A stretch of 28,743 nt of DNA from Phycisphaeraceae bacterium (GCA_003552605.1 PUNN01000518.1:1-28743); one strand, 5' to 3'; counted from the first letter of the stretch, positions 8,592-16,127 are shown. Numbers and translations: made by a program. The notes: generated by a model from the sequence alone, not told the origin.

Positions 8592-9467
8592 TCACCCATC
8601 CGCTCCCGCCCGTCGCTGCCGCTCGATCCGGCGCAGAAGCCAGGCGCCGAGGCGCGGGAAGGCGGTACAGGCGGCCAGCACGTAGCGTGTCAGGGGGCTC
8701 GGCCAGACCTCGGGGCGCGGGCGACGGAGGCAACGCACGATCGCGCGGGCGACTTTTTCCGGGGTGTGCGGCTTGTTGCCCGCCTCGCTCGCCGCCACTG
8801 CATCCGGATCGCTGGTGCGCTCGCGGGCAAGGTCGAAAAATTCGGTCCTCGTCCCAATGGGGTGGATCGTGCTTACATCGATGCCGGCCGCCCCGGCTTC
8901 AGCTCGCAGCGCCGCGGCGATGGCATCCTGCGCCGCCTTGGTAGCGCTGTAAATGCCGTGGCGGGGCAGCGCGATCTCGCTGAGAGCGCTGATGGTGATC
9001 AACAGGTGGCCACCACCCTGGGCCCGGAACCGCGACATCGCGGCACGGATGCATCGCAACGTACCGAAGACATTGGTCTCGAACATCGCCCGTGCAAGGG
9101 ATTCTTCAACCGTCTCGATGCTTGCGTAGACACCCCAGCCGCCATTGGCCAGAACGGCATCAAGCCGCTCGAACTCATCATCAGCGCGGCGGAACAGGGC
9201 GGCCACATCCGCCTCGCGGTCGATGTCGCAGGCGGTGGTCAGAATGCGGGGCGGGCGGACGGTGGACGAATCCGTCTGCGAGGCAGGGGAGCGCCGCGCT
9301 GTCACAGCGGCCTCGCAGGCCGCGGCGACCCGGGCGAGTCGGTCTTCCCGCCGCGCAGCAAGCAACAAGTCCATCCCCGACGCGGCACATGCGATAGCCG
9401 TGGCGGCCCCGATACCGCTGCTGGCACCGGTAATCAGAATGCTGCGGCCGGTGAGCTGACGGGGCAA
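8592..9467 (-). CDS. Short-chain dehydrogenase/reductase (classical SDR), TTG start
   Basis: This is a 291-residue NAD(P)-dependent oxidoreductase of unknown substrate. The cofactor motif TGASSGIG is near the N-terminus. The usual NNAG motif appears as ANGGWG, and the active-site Ser and YSATK (Tyr-x-x-x-Lys) follow. The first in-frame ATG is at 9539, but the sequence before the fold there is not conserved-looking. A TTG at 9465-9467 has GAGGAG 7 bases upstream and places the start just before LTGRSILITGASSGIG, so TTG is preferred. An Arg/Ala-rich insertion (about residues 55-70) lies between the first strands, and the C-terminal tail is longer and more basic than in typical 250-residue SDRs, as in the DltE-like/membrane-associated subgroup. 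It is divergent from pyrE. Confidence 0.85.
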   Translation of the reverse strand: MPRQLTGRSILITGASSGIGAATAIACAASGMDLLLAARREDRLARVAAACEAAVTARRSPASQTDSSTVRPPRILTTACDIDREADVAALFRRADDEFERLDAVLANGGWGVYASIETVEESLARAMFETNVFGTLRCIRAAMSRFRAQGGGHLLITISALSEIALPRHGIYSATKAAQDAIAAALRAEAGAAGIDVSTIHPIGTRTEFFDLARERTSDPDAVAASEAGNKPHTPEKVARAIVRCLRRPRPEVWPSPLTRYVLAACTAFPRLGAWLLRRIERQRRAGADG

Positions 9468-9526
9468 GAAGAGTCTCCTCAGTGCATGGTGGGAACGGGC
9501 CACGCAGCCGTGGCGCCCATCGCCGG

Positions 9527-9706
9527 GTGCATGACACACATTCCGGTAGGCTTTCGCTCCCTCTCCCCTCGGGAGGGTGCAGGGGTGAGGGGCAAGACGC
9601 AGGGGCCGTCCGAGCCAATCTTCACCCCGGCACTCACCCCCGGTCCCTCTGCCGAGGGAGATGGGAGTGAAGGCCCGACCGGCCAGCCGCGATACGTGTC
9701 ATGCAT
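9527..9706. repeat. Inverted-repeat (MITE-like) element upstream of pyrE
   Basis: The outer arms are GTGCATGACAC at 9527-9537 and GTGTCATGCA at 9696-9705, in inverted orientation. Inside, a C-rich segment (CTCCCTCTCCCCTCGGGAG from 9557, followed by AGGGGTGAGGGG) is mirrored by the reverse complement in 9624-9668 (ACTCACCCCC, CCCTCTGCCGAGGGAGA). The right arm, read on the other strand, continues as ATGCATGACACGTATCGCGG and closely matches the right arm of the element at 14348-14595. This shared arm marks both as members of one dispersed repeat family. It carries no gene. Confidence 0.6.
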
Positions 9707-9751
9707 CGTGGCCCCCGGGGCCCCGTGGCACCCAAGCTGGCGGCTGGACGC

Positions 9752-9780
9752 CTGCCGATCGCCCGCGAGCCCGGTATACT
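9752..9780 (+). promoter_or_regulatory. Candidate pyrE promoter (leaderless type)
   Basis: CTGCCG (9752-9757) is followed by a 17-base spacer and TATACT (9775-9780). The ATG is at 9790, so an mRNA starting about 7 bases after the -10 would have only about 3 leader bases. No Shine-Dalgarno is present. The same CTGCCG-17-hexamer layout precedes the ceramidase gene. Confidence 0.55.
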
Positions 9781-9789
9781 GCCCGGTCT

Positions 9790-10323
9790 ATGGATGATGC
9801 ACAACTCATCAACCGGATCAGGGAGGCGGCCCTGCTGCACGGCAGCTTTACCCTTCGCAGCGGCCGGACAAGCCATTATTACCTTGACAAATACCTTTTT
9901 GAGACCGACCCGGTCATTCTTGCCGAGCTCGGCCGGCGCTTCGCGGCGAGTATCGGTAGCCTCCCCGCTAGCGTTGACCGGCTGGCCGGGGCCGAACTCG
10001 GCGGAATCCCGCTCGTGACCGCCACCAGCCTTGCCACCGGCCTGCCGACCCTGCTCGTGCGCAATCAGAAGAAGGACTACGGCACCGCGCAGCAGGTCGA
10101 GGGGAAATTTCAGCCGGGTGAGGGTGTGGTCATTGTGGAAGATGTGGTCACCACCGGCGGCCAGACACTCGAGGCCGCGCGACAACTCGAAAGCCTCGAT
10201 CTGCGGGTGCTGCGAATCCTCATCGTGATCGATCGCGAAGAAGGCGCCCGGGAAAACATCGAGGGGGCAGGCTTCCAGATGGAAGCACTGTTGACAAAGC
10301 ATGACCTGGGCATCGAGGAATAG
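9790..10323 (+). CDS. pyrE: Orotate phosphoribosyltransferase PyrE
   Basis: This 177-residue cytoplasmic enzyme converts orotate and PRPP to orotidine 5'-phosphate in pyrimidine synthesis. The N-terminal GSFTLRSGRTSHYYLDKYLF is the family signature. The loop lysines appear in RNQKKDYGTAQQVEG (residues 91-105), and the PRPP-binding motif is VVIVEDVVTTGGQT (113-126). Length is normal for the family. Upstream in-frame sequence extends to 9661 but runs through the repeat element. ATG 9790 is chosen because the family N-terminus starts there and the -10 box lies directly upstream. Confidence 0.95.
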   Translation: MDDAQLINRIREAALLHGSFTLRSGRTSHYYLDKYLFETDPVILAELGRRFAASIGSLPASVDRLAGAELGGIPLVTATSLATGLPTLLVRNQKKDYGTAQQVEGKFQPGEGVVIVEDVVTTGGQTLEAARQLESLDLRVLRILIVIDREEGARENIEGAGFQMEALLTKHDLGIEE

Positions 10324-10353
10324 GGCGAGCGGCCATGCCCCCGCGGTTCACCT

Positions 10354-10399
10354 GGGGGCAAAGCGTGCTCTGCAATGGCCTCAAGGGAGCTTTGCCCCC
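10354..10399 (+). terminator. Perfect inverted repeat after pyrE
   Basis: GGGGGCAAAGC (10354-10364) and GCTTTGCCCCC (10389-10399) form an 11-bp perfect stem around a 24-base loop, 30 bases after the pyrE stop and before the stop of the convergent dehydrogenase gene. The position suits a bidirectional terminator, although no T-tract follows and the loop is long. Confidence 0.45.
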
Positions 10400-10479
10400 G
10401 GCTTGCCGGCGCCAGTTCACCGGATGGACGAAGCTGCCTGCACACCTGTACATGGCCTTCTTGCCCCCCGCCCGGGTGC

Positions 10480-11196
10480 TCAAGGGCTTTCAACGCGTAT
10501 GGTCTCGCCACTGTCAAAGCCGCGCCTGCCCGTGAGGCAGTCGCGGATGACAGCGGCGACCTCTGCCGGATCAAGCGTTTTCTCCGGGGGTAGTACCTTT
10601 TCGCTGAAGTTCTGTCTCAGCATGGGCGTCTCGACCGCGCCCGGGGCAACGCCGAAGGCCTTGACGCCGACCTTGCGGCCCTCGCGCGCGAGAGTGTGGG
10701 TCAGCATGTTCAAGCCCGCCTTCGCCGCGGCGTAGACGTTGAAACCGGGGAACGGGTCGAACGCGGCCATGGATGAAACGTGGACAATGGTGCCCGCGTG
10801 CTGCTTCTCGAATGTCGGCCACGCAGCGCTGGCAAGCTGGGCGGGGGCGCTGAGGTTGACCAGGATCGTCCGGTCGATCGTCTCGGCACTGAACGTGCCG
10901 ATCGGCCCGAGTGGTGCATCCCCGGCCACGCTGATCAGGGCATCAACGCGACTGAACTGCGTCACGGTTTCATCTACGACTTTACGGGTCGCTGCGCTGT
11001 CGGCGAGATCGGCGGTGTGCAGCTTGACGATGGCATCCGGCACCTGCGCGGTGATCGCCGCCGCGGTCTCTTGCAGCTTCGCCTTCGTGCGGGCCACGAG
11101 CATGAGCTGGTAACCGGCTTCGGCGAGCAGGATGGCGGTATCGCGGCCGACGCCGCTGCCGGCACCGGTGACGATGGCAACTGGGTTTTCTGGCAT
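10480..11196 (-). CDS. Short-chain dehydrogenase/reductase (classical SDR)
   Basis: This 238-residue NAD(P)-dependent oxidoreductase has an unknown substrate. The cofactor loop TGAGSGVG is at residues 10-17. ISVAGDAPLG replaces the NNAG region, and the catalytic segment is HVSSMAAFDPFPGFNVYAAAK (Ser, Tyr and Lys present; the motif is split here only for description). The PGAVETPM segment after the active site is typical of classical SDRs. AGGAAGGA lies 8 bases before the ATG. It differs clearly from the SDR at 8592-9467, so this is not a tandem duplication. It converges on pyrE and is divergent from the M50 protease gene. Confidence 0.9.
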   Translation of the reverse strand: MPENPVAIVTGAGSGVGRDTAILLAEAGYQLMLVARTKAKLQETAAAITAQVPDAIVKLHTADLADSAATRKVVDETVTQFSRVDALISVAGDAPLGPIGTFSAETIDRTILVNLSAPAQLASAAWPTFEKQHAGTIVHVSSMAAFDPFPGFNVYAAAKAGLNMLTHTLAREGRKVGVKAFGVAPGAVETPMLRQNFSEKVLPPEKTLDPAEVAAVIRDCLTGRRGFDSGETIRVESP

Positions 11197-11368
11197 GGGG
11201 CGGTCCTTCCTGGTCTGGGGCGTCCTGTTTCTGCAATGGCCACGGGGGCACCTGGCGGTGCGGGGGCACTGCGAGCGTGCAAGCGCATGGGCGGGACACT
11301 TGCGGATCGATGGATTGTTGCAAGCAGTTCGCCGCGGTCAAATGCATCCCTGGCATCTGGTGCGGTGG

Positions 11369-11404
11369 ATGGGCATGGCGGTGGGGGCCTGGCCCATCAT
11401 GCCC
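11369..11404. repeat. Overlapping inverted repeats in the SDR / M50 gap
   Basis: GGGCATG at 11371-11377 can pair with CATGCCC at 11398-11404. Alternatively ATGGGC at 11369-11374 can pair with GCCCAT at 11392-11397. This lies in the divergent gap about 90 bases before the M50 gene. The function is unknown; it could be an operator or chance. Confidence 0.25.
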
Positions 11405-11477
11405 CGTTTCGCCGTCCAGCCTGACCCCGCCTGACCCGGCCGGCGCCCGGCTGCCGACCCGGCCGCCTGTCGCTGGC

Positions 11478-11483
11478 TATACT
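11478..11483 (+). promoter_or_regulatory. -10 box immediately upstream of the M50 protease gene
   Basis: TATACT ends 8 bases before the ATG at 11492, so the transcript would start at or within about 2 bases of the codon. CTGCCG occurs at 11451-11456, but the spacing to the -10 (21 bases) is too long for a standard -35. No Shine-Dalgarno is present. Confidence 0.5.
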
Positions 11484-11491
11484 CCCCGGGC

Positions 11492-12244
11492 ATGATGCCT
11501 CAAACCGCCGGTGCCCTGCGCCTTTTCAGCCTGTTCGGTATCCACGTGTTTCTGCACTGGAGCTGGTTCTTTCTGCTGCTGTTCGTGTGGAGCACGTACA
11601 CTCTGCGGTATGACACGTTTGCCTGGGGCGTGGTGGAGATCGCGGCGATCTTCGCTCTCGTCACGATGCACGAGTTCGGCCATGCCCTGGCCTGCCGGTC
11701 GGTGGGCGGCCGGGCGGACCGGATCGTGCTGTGGCCGCTGGGTGGTGTGGCGTTTGTCCAGCCGCCCAAGCGTCCGGGGGCGGTGCTGTGGAGTATCGTC
11801 GCCGGGCCGCTGGTGAATGTGATCCTGATCCCGATCACGGTGGCGATCATGTGGGTGATCGTCCCCATCGAACAGGTGCGCGAAGCGCAGAACTTCGCAA
11901 TGCTGCTGCGACAACTCAACAACGTGGAGACGCTGGTGCTGATCATCACGCTCGTCAACGTGATGATGCTGGTGTTCAACCTGCTTCCCGCCTTTCCCCT
12001 CGATGGCGGGCAGATTCTTCACGCTTTGCTGTGGTTCCGGATCGGACACGCCCATAGCCTGCTGGTGGCGGCGCAGGTGGGGCTGGGGCTTGCCATCGTC
12101 GGTGGTGCTGCGGCGCTGTTCCTGCTCGGCAGCATATGGCTGCTCATTCTGGCCGCCTTCATCGGTTTCAACTCGTTCCACGCCATCCGCACAGCGCGCT
12201 TCCTGATCTACCAGGAATACGTCGAAAACGATCCATGGCGATAA
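11492..12244 (+). CDS. Site-2 protease family (M50) membrane metalloprotease
   Basis: This is a 250-residue multi-pass membrane protein. The zinc motif HEFGH is at residues 60-64 in a membrane helix (VTMHEFGHALACRSVGG). The third zinc ligand, Asp171, is in FNLLPAFPLDGGQ. Other family features are LWPLGGVAFVQ and the SIVAGPLVNV helix. Hydrophobic segments lie near 22-36, 46-66, 98-124, 145-165 and 185-225. It has no PDZ or CBS domain, so it matches the compact SpoIVFB/Rip3-like or YwhC-like core. The physiological substrate is unknown. The start is supported by the -10 box directly upstream and by the family N-terminus (LFGIHVFLHWSW). Confidence 0.9.
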   Translation: MMPQTAGALRLFSLFGIHVFLHWSWFFLLLFVWSTYTLRYDTFAWGVVEIAAIFALVTMHEFGHALACRSVGGRADRIVLWPLGGVAFVQPPKRPGAVLWSIVAGPLVNVILIPITVAIMWVIVPIEQVREAQNFAMLLRQLNNVETLVLIITLVNVMMLVFNLLPAFPLDGGQILHALLWFRIGHAHSLLVAAQVGLGLAIVGGAAALFLLGSIWLLILAAFIGFNSFHAIRTARFLIYQEYVENDPWR

Positions 12245-12300
12245 GCTGCGATACCCGGCGGGGGGGAATGGGCGCCGGCCTGGGGTCATGTGCCGCCGCC

Positions 12301-14214
12301 TCACTGCCCGTCGCGCTGGTCCTCGTGCACCACGCGTTCTGCCTGCGCATCCCATGTGAGCACTGCACGGCCGATTTGAAGCCGACTCTCCATACCCTCG
12401 CCGGTGATGCGGGCGCTGACCGGCCGGCCGGTGCCGACAGTCATCGCGACCCAGACCTTTGCATCCTCGCCGCGAGTGTGAATCTGAAGCGCATCGTCAT
12501 CGTGCTCTTCGATCGTGGCATCAGCAGGGTGGAGCACCCAGCCCTTGACGTAGCTGTTGTTACGACCGCGCAGGATGAACGCCGGCCGGCCTGACTCCTC
12601 CCCGATCGCCACATCCTCGATGCCATCACGCCCCTGCCCATCAGCCAGCACACCGTTCCAGGTGTAGCGGTTCTCACCGTCTGCCTCGATCACATCGAGG
12701 GTGCTCAGCAGGGCATCGGTGCCGGTTGAGCCTGAGAAATCCACCAGGTAGTGCCGCCTGATATCCGAGACCGGATCGGGCCGGTAGACCTCCCCGCCCC
12801 CGACGATGACGTAACCCCCGTCATCGTGTGATTCACGGTCGATGGAACGTCCGGTGCGATGCTGCGGATTGCCGTTTTCACTGCGCTCGCCGTTGATCAG
12901 CGGGGCGCTGTAATGGTGCGCATCGCGGCGTGTGGCAGGACCGGCGAAGAAGGTCGTGTCGTGAGCGTGCAGCGCGATTTGAAGCGCCTCGGGCTGATCC
13001 CAGGCGCGACGATGGGAGTTCCCATCAGCCATGATCGAGGTGATCACTTCATCCCCGAGCCCCCACTTGTTGCGGAAGAAGTAATAGCCGCGCCGGTCGT
13101 AGGCGAACCGCCCATACTGCTCCACCGGATCGCGCGGCTCCACATCGAACGGATAGAACAGCAGGGCCCACGGTGTGCCGCCCCGGGTGCTGTCGTAGCG
13201 ATGCTCGACCGATCGCTGGTTGTCAGGCCCGGCGTGGCGATTGTAGAAGTAGAGGTAGTAGGGCATCTCCTCCCCGGGGACAAGGCCGAGCAGGGCGCTG
13301 GTCCAGCCTTCATCCATGAACTGGATGTTGGAAACACCGTTGGGCAGGAACTTCTGCCACCCGGCGGTGGCCGTGTCGCCGGTCCCGCCGGTGAACATGG
13401 GGAAGACCCAGACCGATCGTTCACGCAACTTGTCGGCAAGTGTGCTGTCGTCGGCCACATCCTCGAGTGCGAGGGCGGCGGGTACGAGGAAAGAGGCCCC
13501 GAACATGTTGTAGCCCACGCCCTCCTGGGTGTATCCGATCGAGCCGAGGGCCGAGCGGATGTGGCGCGACAGTTCGCGGACCAGAAATTCCAGCCGATCC
13601 GCCCGCTGCTCGTGCTTGCCCGAAGCCAGCAGCATGATCAGTTCACCGCCGCGGCTGACCGACACCCAGTTGGACCCGCGATCACCGCCGAAGTTGTGAT
13701 GGCTCACGCTCGGCCAGTGGTCGAGGCCCTCCTCGATGCGCTGCTCGATCCAGCGCCGATCAGCATCGCTCATCCCCTCGCGGCACCAGGCATAAACCAG
13801 GCCGAAGGCCACACTGTGGAAGGCATTGTTGAGACCCCGATCGTGGGTGGCGTTCTCCACGCCTTCGCGAAGCTCGCGCATGGCGGTTTGCACATAATCA
13901 CGGTCTCCCGTGACCAGGTACATCATCGCCGCTTCCCGGGCGAGCCAACTGCTCTGATACGCGCGGCGGCCGGGCCGGAAGCCGGCACGGTAGCCATCGT
14001 CCCAGCCCTGCTCGATGCGTGTTCGCATCCCCTCCACCATTTCCGCCGCGGGCGAACCGGGCCGCTCGACCTGCTCGCGGATTTGCTCAAGCCGCTGCTC
14101 ATTGACGAGGAAGCGGTCGCCGTCGCCAGCCACCGCAGGCGTGGCCGCCACAGCGGCAATGCCCACCAGGATCACGAGCGCGGCCGTCAGGTTACGAATG
14201 GTAGTGTTATTCAT
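12301..14214 (-). CDS. Secreted heparinase II/III-like or polysaccharide-lyase-like protein
   Basis: This 637-residue protein has a Sec signal peptide (basic start, hydrophobic core LTAALVILVGIAAVAA, likely cut after PAVA around residue 29), so it acts in the periplasm or outside. The N-terminal half is helical, with features of alpha/alpha toroid lyases: WLAREAAMMYLVTGDRDYV, SVAFGLVYAWCREGM, HHNFGGDRGSNWVSVSRGGELIML, GYTQEGVGYNMFG. The second half looks like a beta-sandwich with the heparinase-type RRGYYFFRNKWG and later MADGNSHRRAWDQ. The exact polysaccharide is not predictable. Of the two adjacent ATGs, the one at 14214 has AAAGG 7 bases upstream and is preferred over 14217. It is downstream of the ceramidase gene on the same strand but separated by 542 bases containing a repeat element. 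Confidence 0.72.
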   Translation of the reverse strand: MNNTTIRNLTAALVILVGIAAVAATPAVAGDGDRFLVNEQRLEQIREQVERPGSPAAEMVEGMRTRIEQGWDDGYRAGFRPGRRAYQSSWLAREAAMMYLVTGDRDYVQTAMRELREGVENATHDRGLNNAFHSVAFGLVYAWCREGMSDADRRWIEQRIEEGLDHWPSVSHHNFGGDRGSNWVSVSRGGELIMLLASGKHEQRADRLEFLVRELSRHIRSALGSIGYTQEGVGYNMFGASFLVPAALALEDVADDSTLADKLRERSVWVFPMFTGGTGDTATAGWQKFLPNGVSNIQFMDEGWTSALLGLVPGEEMPYYLYFYNRHAGPDNQRSVEHRYDSTRGGTPWALLFYPFDVEPRDPVEQYGRFAYDRRGYYFFRNKWGLGDEVITSIMADGNSHRRAWDQPEALQIALHAHDTTFFAGPATRRDAHHYSAPLINGERSENGNPQHRTGRSIDRESHDDGGYVIVGGGEVYRPDPVSDIRRHYLVDFSGSTGTDALLSTLDVIEADGENRYTWNGVLADGQGRDGIEDVAIGEESGRPAFILRGRNNSYVKGWVLHPADATIEEHDDDALQIHTRGEDAKVWVAMTVGTGRPVSARITGEGMESRLQIGRAVLTWDAQAERVVHEDQRDGQ

Positions 14215-14404
14215 CATGGAACCTTTCAGGGTAGTACATCTTGCCAAGTCGCCCCATGGTGCATCGACAGGGGCTCGAGCAAAGCAGTTGCACGCGACAG
14301 TGTACGCGATAACCCCCTGTCACCTCCAATCCACTGCGGAACTTCCATCCGGTAGAGCGTGCATAACACATGTGGCGGGGTACCTTTGTAGCCAGATAAG
14401 GGGT

Positions 14405-14456
14405 GGGTGGCATGGTCAGCGGCTTCCGGGGGGTCCGCAGCCGATGGCCATGCGGC
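14405..14456 (+). repeat. Dispersed hairpin repeat, copy 1 (left half of the nested element)
   Basis: It begins GGGTGGCATGGTCAGCGG and ends GCAGCCGATGGCCATGCGG. The two halves pair as CGGCT with AGCCG across a longer G-rich loop than in the other copies. Orientation is defined as + for the GGGTGGCATGG end first. Confidence 0.6.
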
Positions 14457-14489
14457 CTGCCGGGGTCAGGACGCGCCCTGCGCCTCAGG

Positions 14490-14537
14490 GACTCGCATGG
14501 CCATCGGGCTGAAGACAGCCCGCTGACCATGCCACCC
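14490..14537 (-). repeat. Dispersed hairpin repeat, copy 2 (right half of the nested element)
   Basis: Read on the - strand it starts GGGTGGCATGGTCAGCGG, then has GGCTG, the loop TCTT and CAGCC, and ends GATGGCCATGCG. The inner stem is one pair longer than in copy 3 and is matched on both sides, a compensated change. Confidence 0.65.
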
Positions 14538-14756
14538 CATTGGGCCGCGCATTGGGGGCACCCGCGACACGTGTCATGCACCCTCCGGTAGAGCGCGCAG
14601 AAGGCAATTTTCATACGGCTTATAGCATGGAAATTTCGTTGTATTACCCTGCCCCAGCGGCCAGCCGCAGCGGCAAACCCAAACCAGATGTTTGCGCGAA
14701 CATGCGTTCGTTTTTGAGCCCCTCCATGCCGAAAGGGCATTCATCTGCGCCTTCGA

Positions 14757-16034
14757 TCAGTCGTCAAGCTCTTTGACCAGTGAAATCATCGCATCGGCCA
14801 GTTTCTCCCCATCCCCGGGCTCAAGGCCGTAATTCCGGGCGATCTCGACCTCGTAGCCGCCTTCGCGGAAGGCCTTCTGCGTCGGCCAGTAGCCGCTGCG
14901 GCCGTTGGTCTCTGTGGCGATCAGCAGCGGTGGGGCAAGGGCTTGGCGCACCCTGGCGCCGAGGTCGGAGAAAAGCTCGACCGGCGCTGCGATGATCCGG
15001 AGTTGACCGAGGCGCCACGCGACCAGATCAAGCTCAACCCGGCCGAATGTTACGGTCCGTGCGGCGGTGTGCAGCTCGAGGGCGCCACTTTCACCCACCG
15101 GCCGCGCCGCGTGGGTCAGCGAGGCGACCAATCCCGCCGCGGCGGTGGCCACCGGCTCGATGTTCACAGGGTCTTCCTGTGTGGCGATCCACGGATGGAT
15201 ATCACCGCACGGGCCGAGGGCGAACATGGCGCGGCTGCCGGGGCAGAGCCGCTCGATGATATCGCACGCCGCGCCCGGCCAGTCCGCGCTGAGGATGTTA
15301 CTCGTCTTGCCGAGGATGACCGGGTGAGCGCCTGCGTTGAAAAGCACGATGCTCCGCGGGCCATTGACCTGTCGCAGCACCACCGCTGTGCAGGTCGGGT
15401 CTGGTGAGGCGACAAGCGGCAGGTCATCCTGTTCCTGGGGATTCCAGCAGAATGTCACCCCGCCCTGGCCATCGGGCACACGTCGAACGTAGCCGATGCC
15501 GAGGCTGCCCTGTTGAGCGGCAAGTGTCATGGGGACGAGCTTGCCCGCCGCCATTGCCGCGCAGGTCACCACCCTCGGCAGTAGCTGCTCGAAATACGCC
15601 CGGCCCTTGACCGACCATGCATCCTCATTTTCGCGATGGACGGCATCCTCGCGGATCGCCTCATCCTCCTCGCTTGGGCCGATGGGGTACGGGCCGGAGT
15701 GGGTGTGCGTGCAGCAGATGAGCACACGCTCGAGGCTGCTGCTGATCCGTTCGGCCACGGCCTGCCGCAGCCGCCGCGCAACACCCCGCTCAAGCGTGGC
15801 GAGGTCGAGACTGACCACCATGGCCGGCCCGCCCCCGCCGGCATCGATCGCCATGCATCGCACGTATAGCGGCCCCCCATCCGGCCACGCCGCCTCACCG
15901 CCCGGCGGCCCCTCATTGCCGGTGCCAAGCTGCTCGTATCGAAAGGCGTAGCCGATCAACGGTGTATCCCGCGGCGGGCTGATCCCGAGCCGGGCAAAAC
16001 CGGCTCGCACGGTGGGCAGTGGGGGAGTGGGCAT
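14757..16034 (-). CDS. Neutral/alkaline ceramidase N-terminal domain family protein
   Basis: This 425-residue protein matches the neutral/alkaline non-lysosomal ceramidase family N-terminal domain, a zinc hydrolase fold. Visible features are AGFARLGISPPRDTPLIGYAFR at the start (split: GFARLGISPP and LIGYAFR), LDLATLERGVARRLRQAV, the metal-binding-like CCTHTHSGPYPIG, NAGAHPVILGK, and ALGPCGDIHPW. Many bacterial members lack proven ceramidase activity, and this one lacks the C-terminal immunoglobulin-like domain of true ceramidases (about 650 residues or more), so the substrate is open. No signal peptide is visible. The frame is open to 16406, but ATG 16034 fits the family N-terminus and has a -10-like box 6 bases upstream. 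Confidence 0.75.
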   Translation of the reverse strand: MPTPPLPTVRAGFARLGISPPRDTPLIGYAFRYEQLGTGNEGPPGGEAAWPDGGPLYVRCMAIDAGGGGPAMVVSLDLATLERGVARRLRQAVAERISSSLERVLICCTHTHSGPYPIGPSEEDEAIREDAVHRENEDAWSVKGRAYFEQLLPRVVTCAAMAAGKLVPMTLAAQQGSLGIGYVRRVPDGQGGVTFCWNPQEQDDLPLVASPDPTCTAVVLRQVNGPRSIVLFNAGAHPVILGKTSNILSADWPGAACDIIERLCPGSRAMFALGPCGDIHPWIATQEDPVNIEPVATAAAGLVASLTHAARPVGESGALELHTAARTVTFGRVELDLVAWRLGQLRIIAAPVELFSDLGARVRQALAPPLLIATETNGRSGYWPTQKAFREGGYEVEIARNYGLEPGDGEKLADAMISLVKELDD

Positions 16035-16040
16035 GTCGGC

Positions 16041-16069
16041 ATTGTGCCATGTTCGCCGCCAGTCGGCAG
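16041..16069 (-). promoter_or_regulatory. Candidate ceramidase-gene promoter (leaderless type)
   Basis: On the - strand, CTGCCG (16069-16064) is followed by a 17-base spacer and CACAAT (16046-16041), then 6 bases and the ATG at 16034. Transcription would start at the A of the ATG. The -35 hexamer and spacer length are the same as at pyrE. Confidence 0.45.
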
Positions 16070-16077
16070 CGATGGCA

Positions 16078-16093
16078 TCAGTCGCGCGACTGA
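16078..16093. promoter_or_regulatory. 16-bp perfect palindrome upstream of the ceramidase-gene promoter
   Basis: TCAGTCGCGCGACTGA is a perfect uninterrupted palindrome, 8 bases upstream of the candidate -35. Its position would suit a dimeric regulator, most naturally an activator. No regulator gene lies next to it. Confidence 0.35.
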
Positions 16094-16127
16094 GTGCGAT
16101 CCGCTCGACGCATGCAGCTACCAAACC

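Larger units (their letters stand above)
9468..9789. other. Divergent intergenic region (SDR / pyrE)
   Basis: This 322-base gap has no credible gene. It holds a small hairpin (GCCACG at 9499-9504 with CGTGGC at 9509-9514), the inverted-repeat element at 9527-9706, and the pyrE promoter at 9752-9780. The GAGGAG ribosome site of the - strand dehydrogenase lies at 9475-9480. Confidence 0.6.
14348..14595. mobile_element. Nested inverted-repeat (MITE-like) element with flanking direct repeat
   Basis: TCCGGTAGAGCG occurs as a 12-bp direct repeat at 14348-14359 and 14584-14595. Next to it are imperfect inverted arms, GTGCATAACACATGTGGCGG from 14359 and CCCGCGACACGTGTCATGCA from 14561. Inside lies a second, perfect 18-bp inverted pair (14405-14422 with 14520-14537), each arm the start of a 50-base hairpin repeat. 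The nested architecture and the direct repeat resemble a non-autonomous insertion with target duplication. No transposase is in the window. CCGGTAG also occurs in the 9527 element at a different place, so it may be part of the repeat and not a true duplication. Confidence 0.5.
14218..14756. other. Long intergenic region holding a nested repeat element
   Basis: No convincing gene is found here. A 177-codon open frame on the - strand (14207-14740) is mostly repeat sequence and lacks a ribosome site. The gap contains the nested element at 14348-14595 and an AT-richer stretch at 14606-14646, which includes TATAAG on the - strand. TACACT around 14303 on the - strand is a possible -10 for the heparinase-like gene. 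Confidence 0.5.

Noticed and set aside
8571..9797. A 408-codon open frame on the + strand opposite the first SDR
   Set aside because: It runs through the SDR and the inverted-repeat element and has no ribosome site or domain.
8592..11196. Possible tandem duplication of two SDR genes around pyrE
   Set aside because: The two proteins differ in cofactor loop, active-site surroundings and length, so they are separate members of a very large family.
12859..14355. A 498-codon open frame on the + strand opposite the heparinase-like gene
   Set aside because: The - strand gene has a signal peptide, ribosome site and family motifs; the + strand frame has none and runs into the repeat element.
14207..14740. 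A 177-codon open frame on the - strand in the repeat-containing gap
   Set aside because: Most of it is the nested inverted repeat, there is no ribosome site, and it overlaps the start of the heparinase-like gene in another frame.
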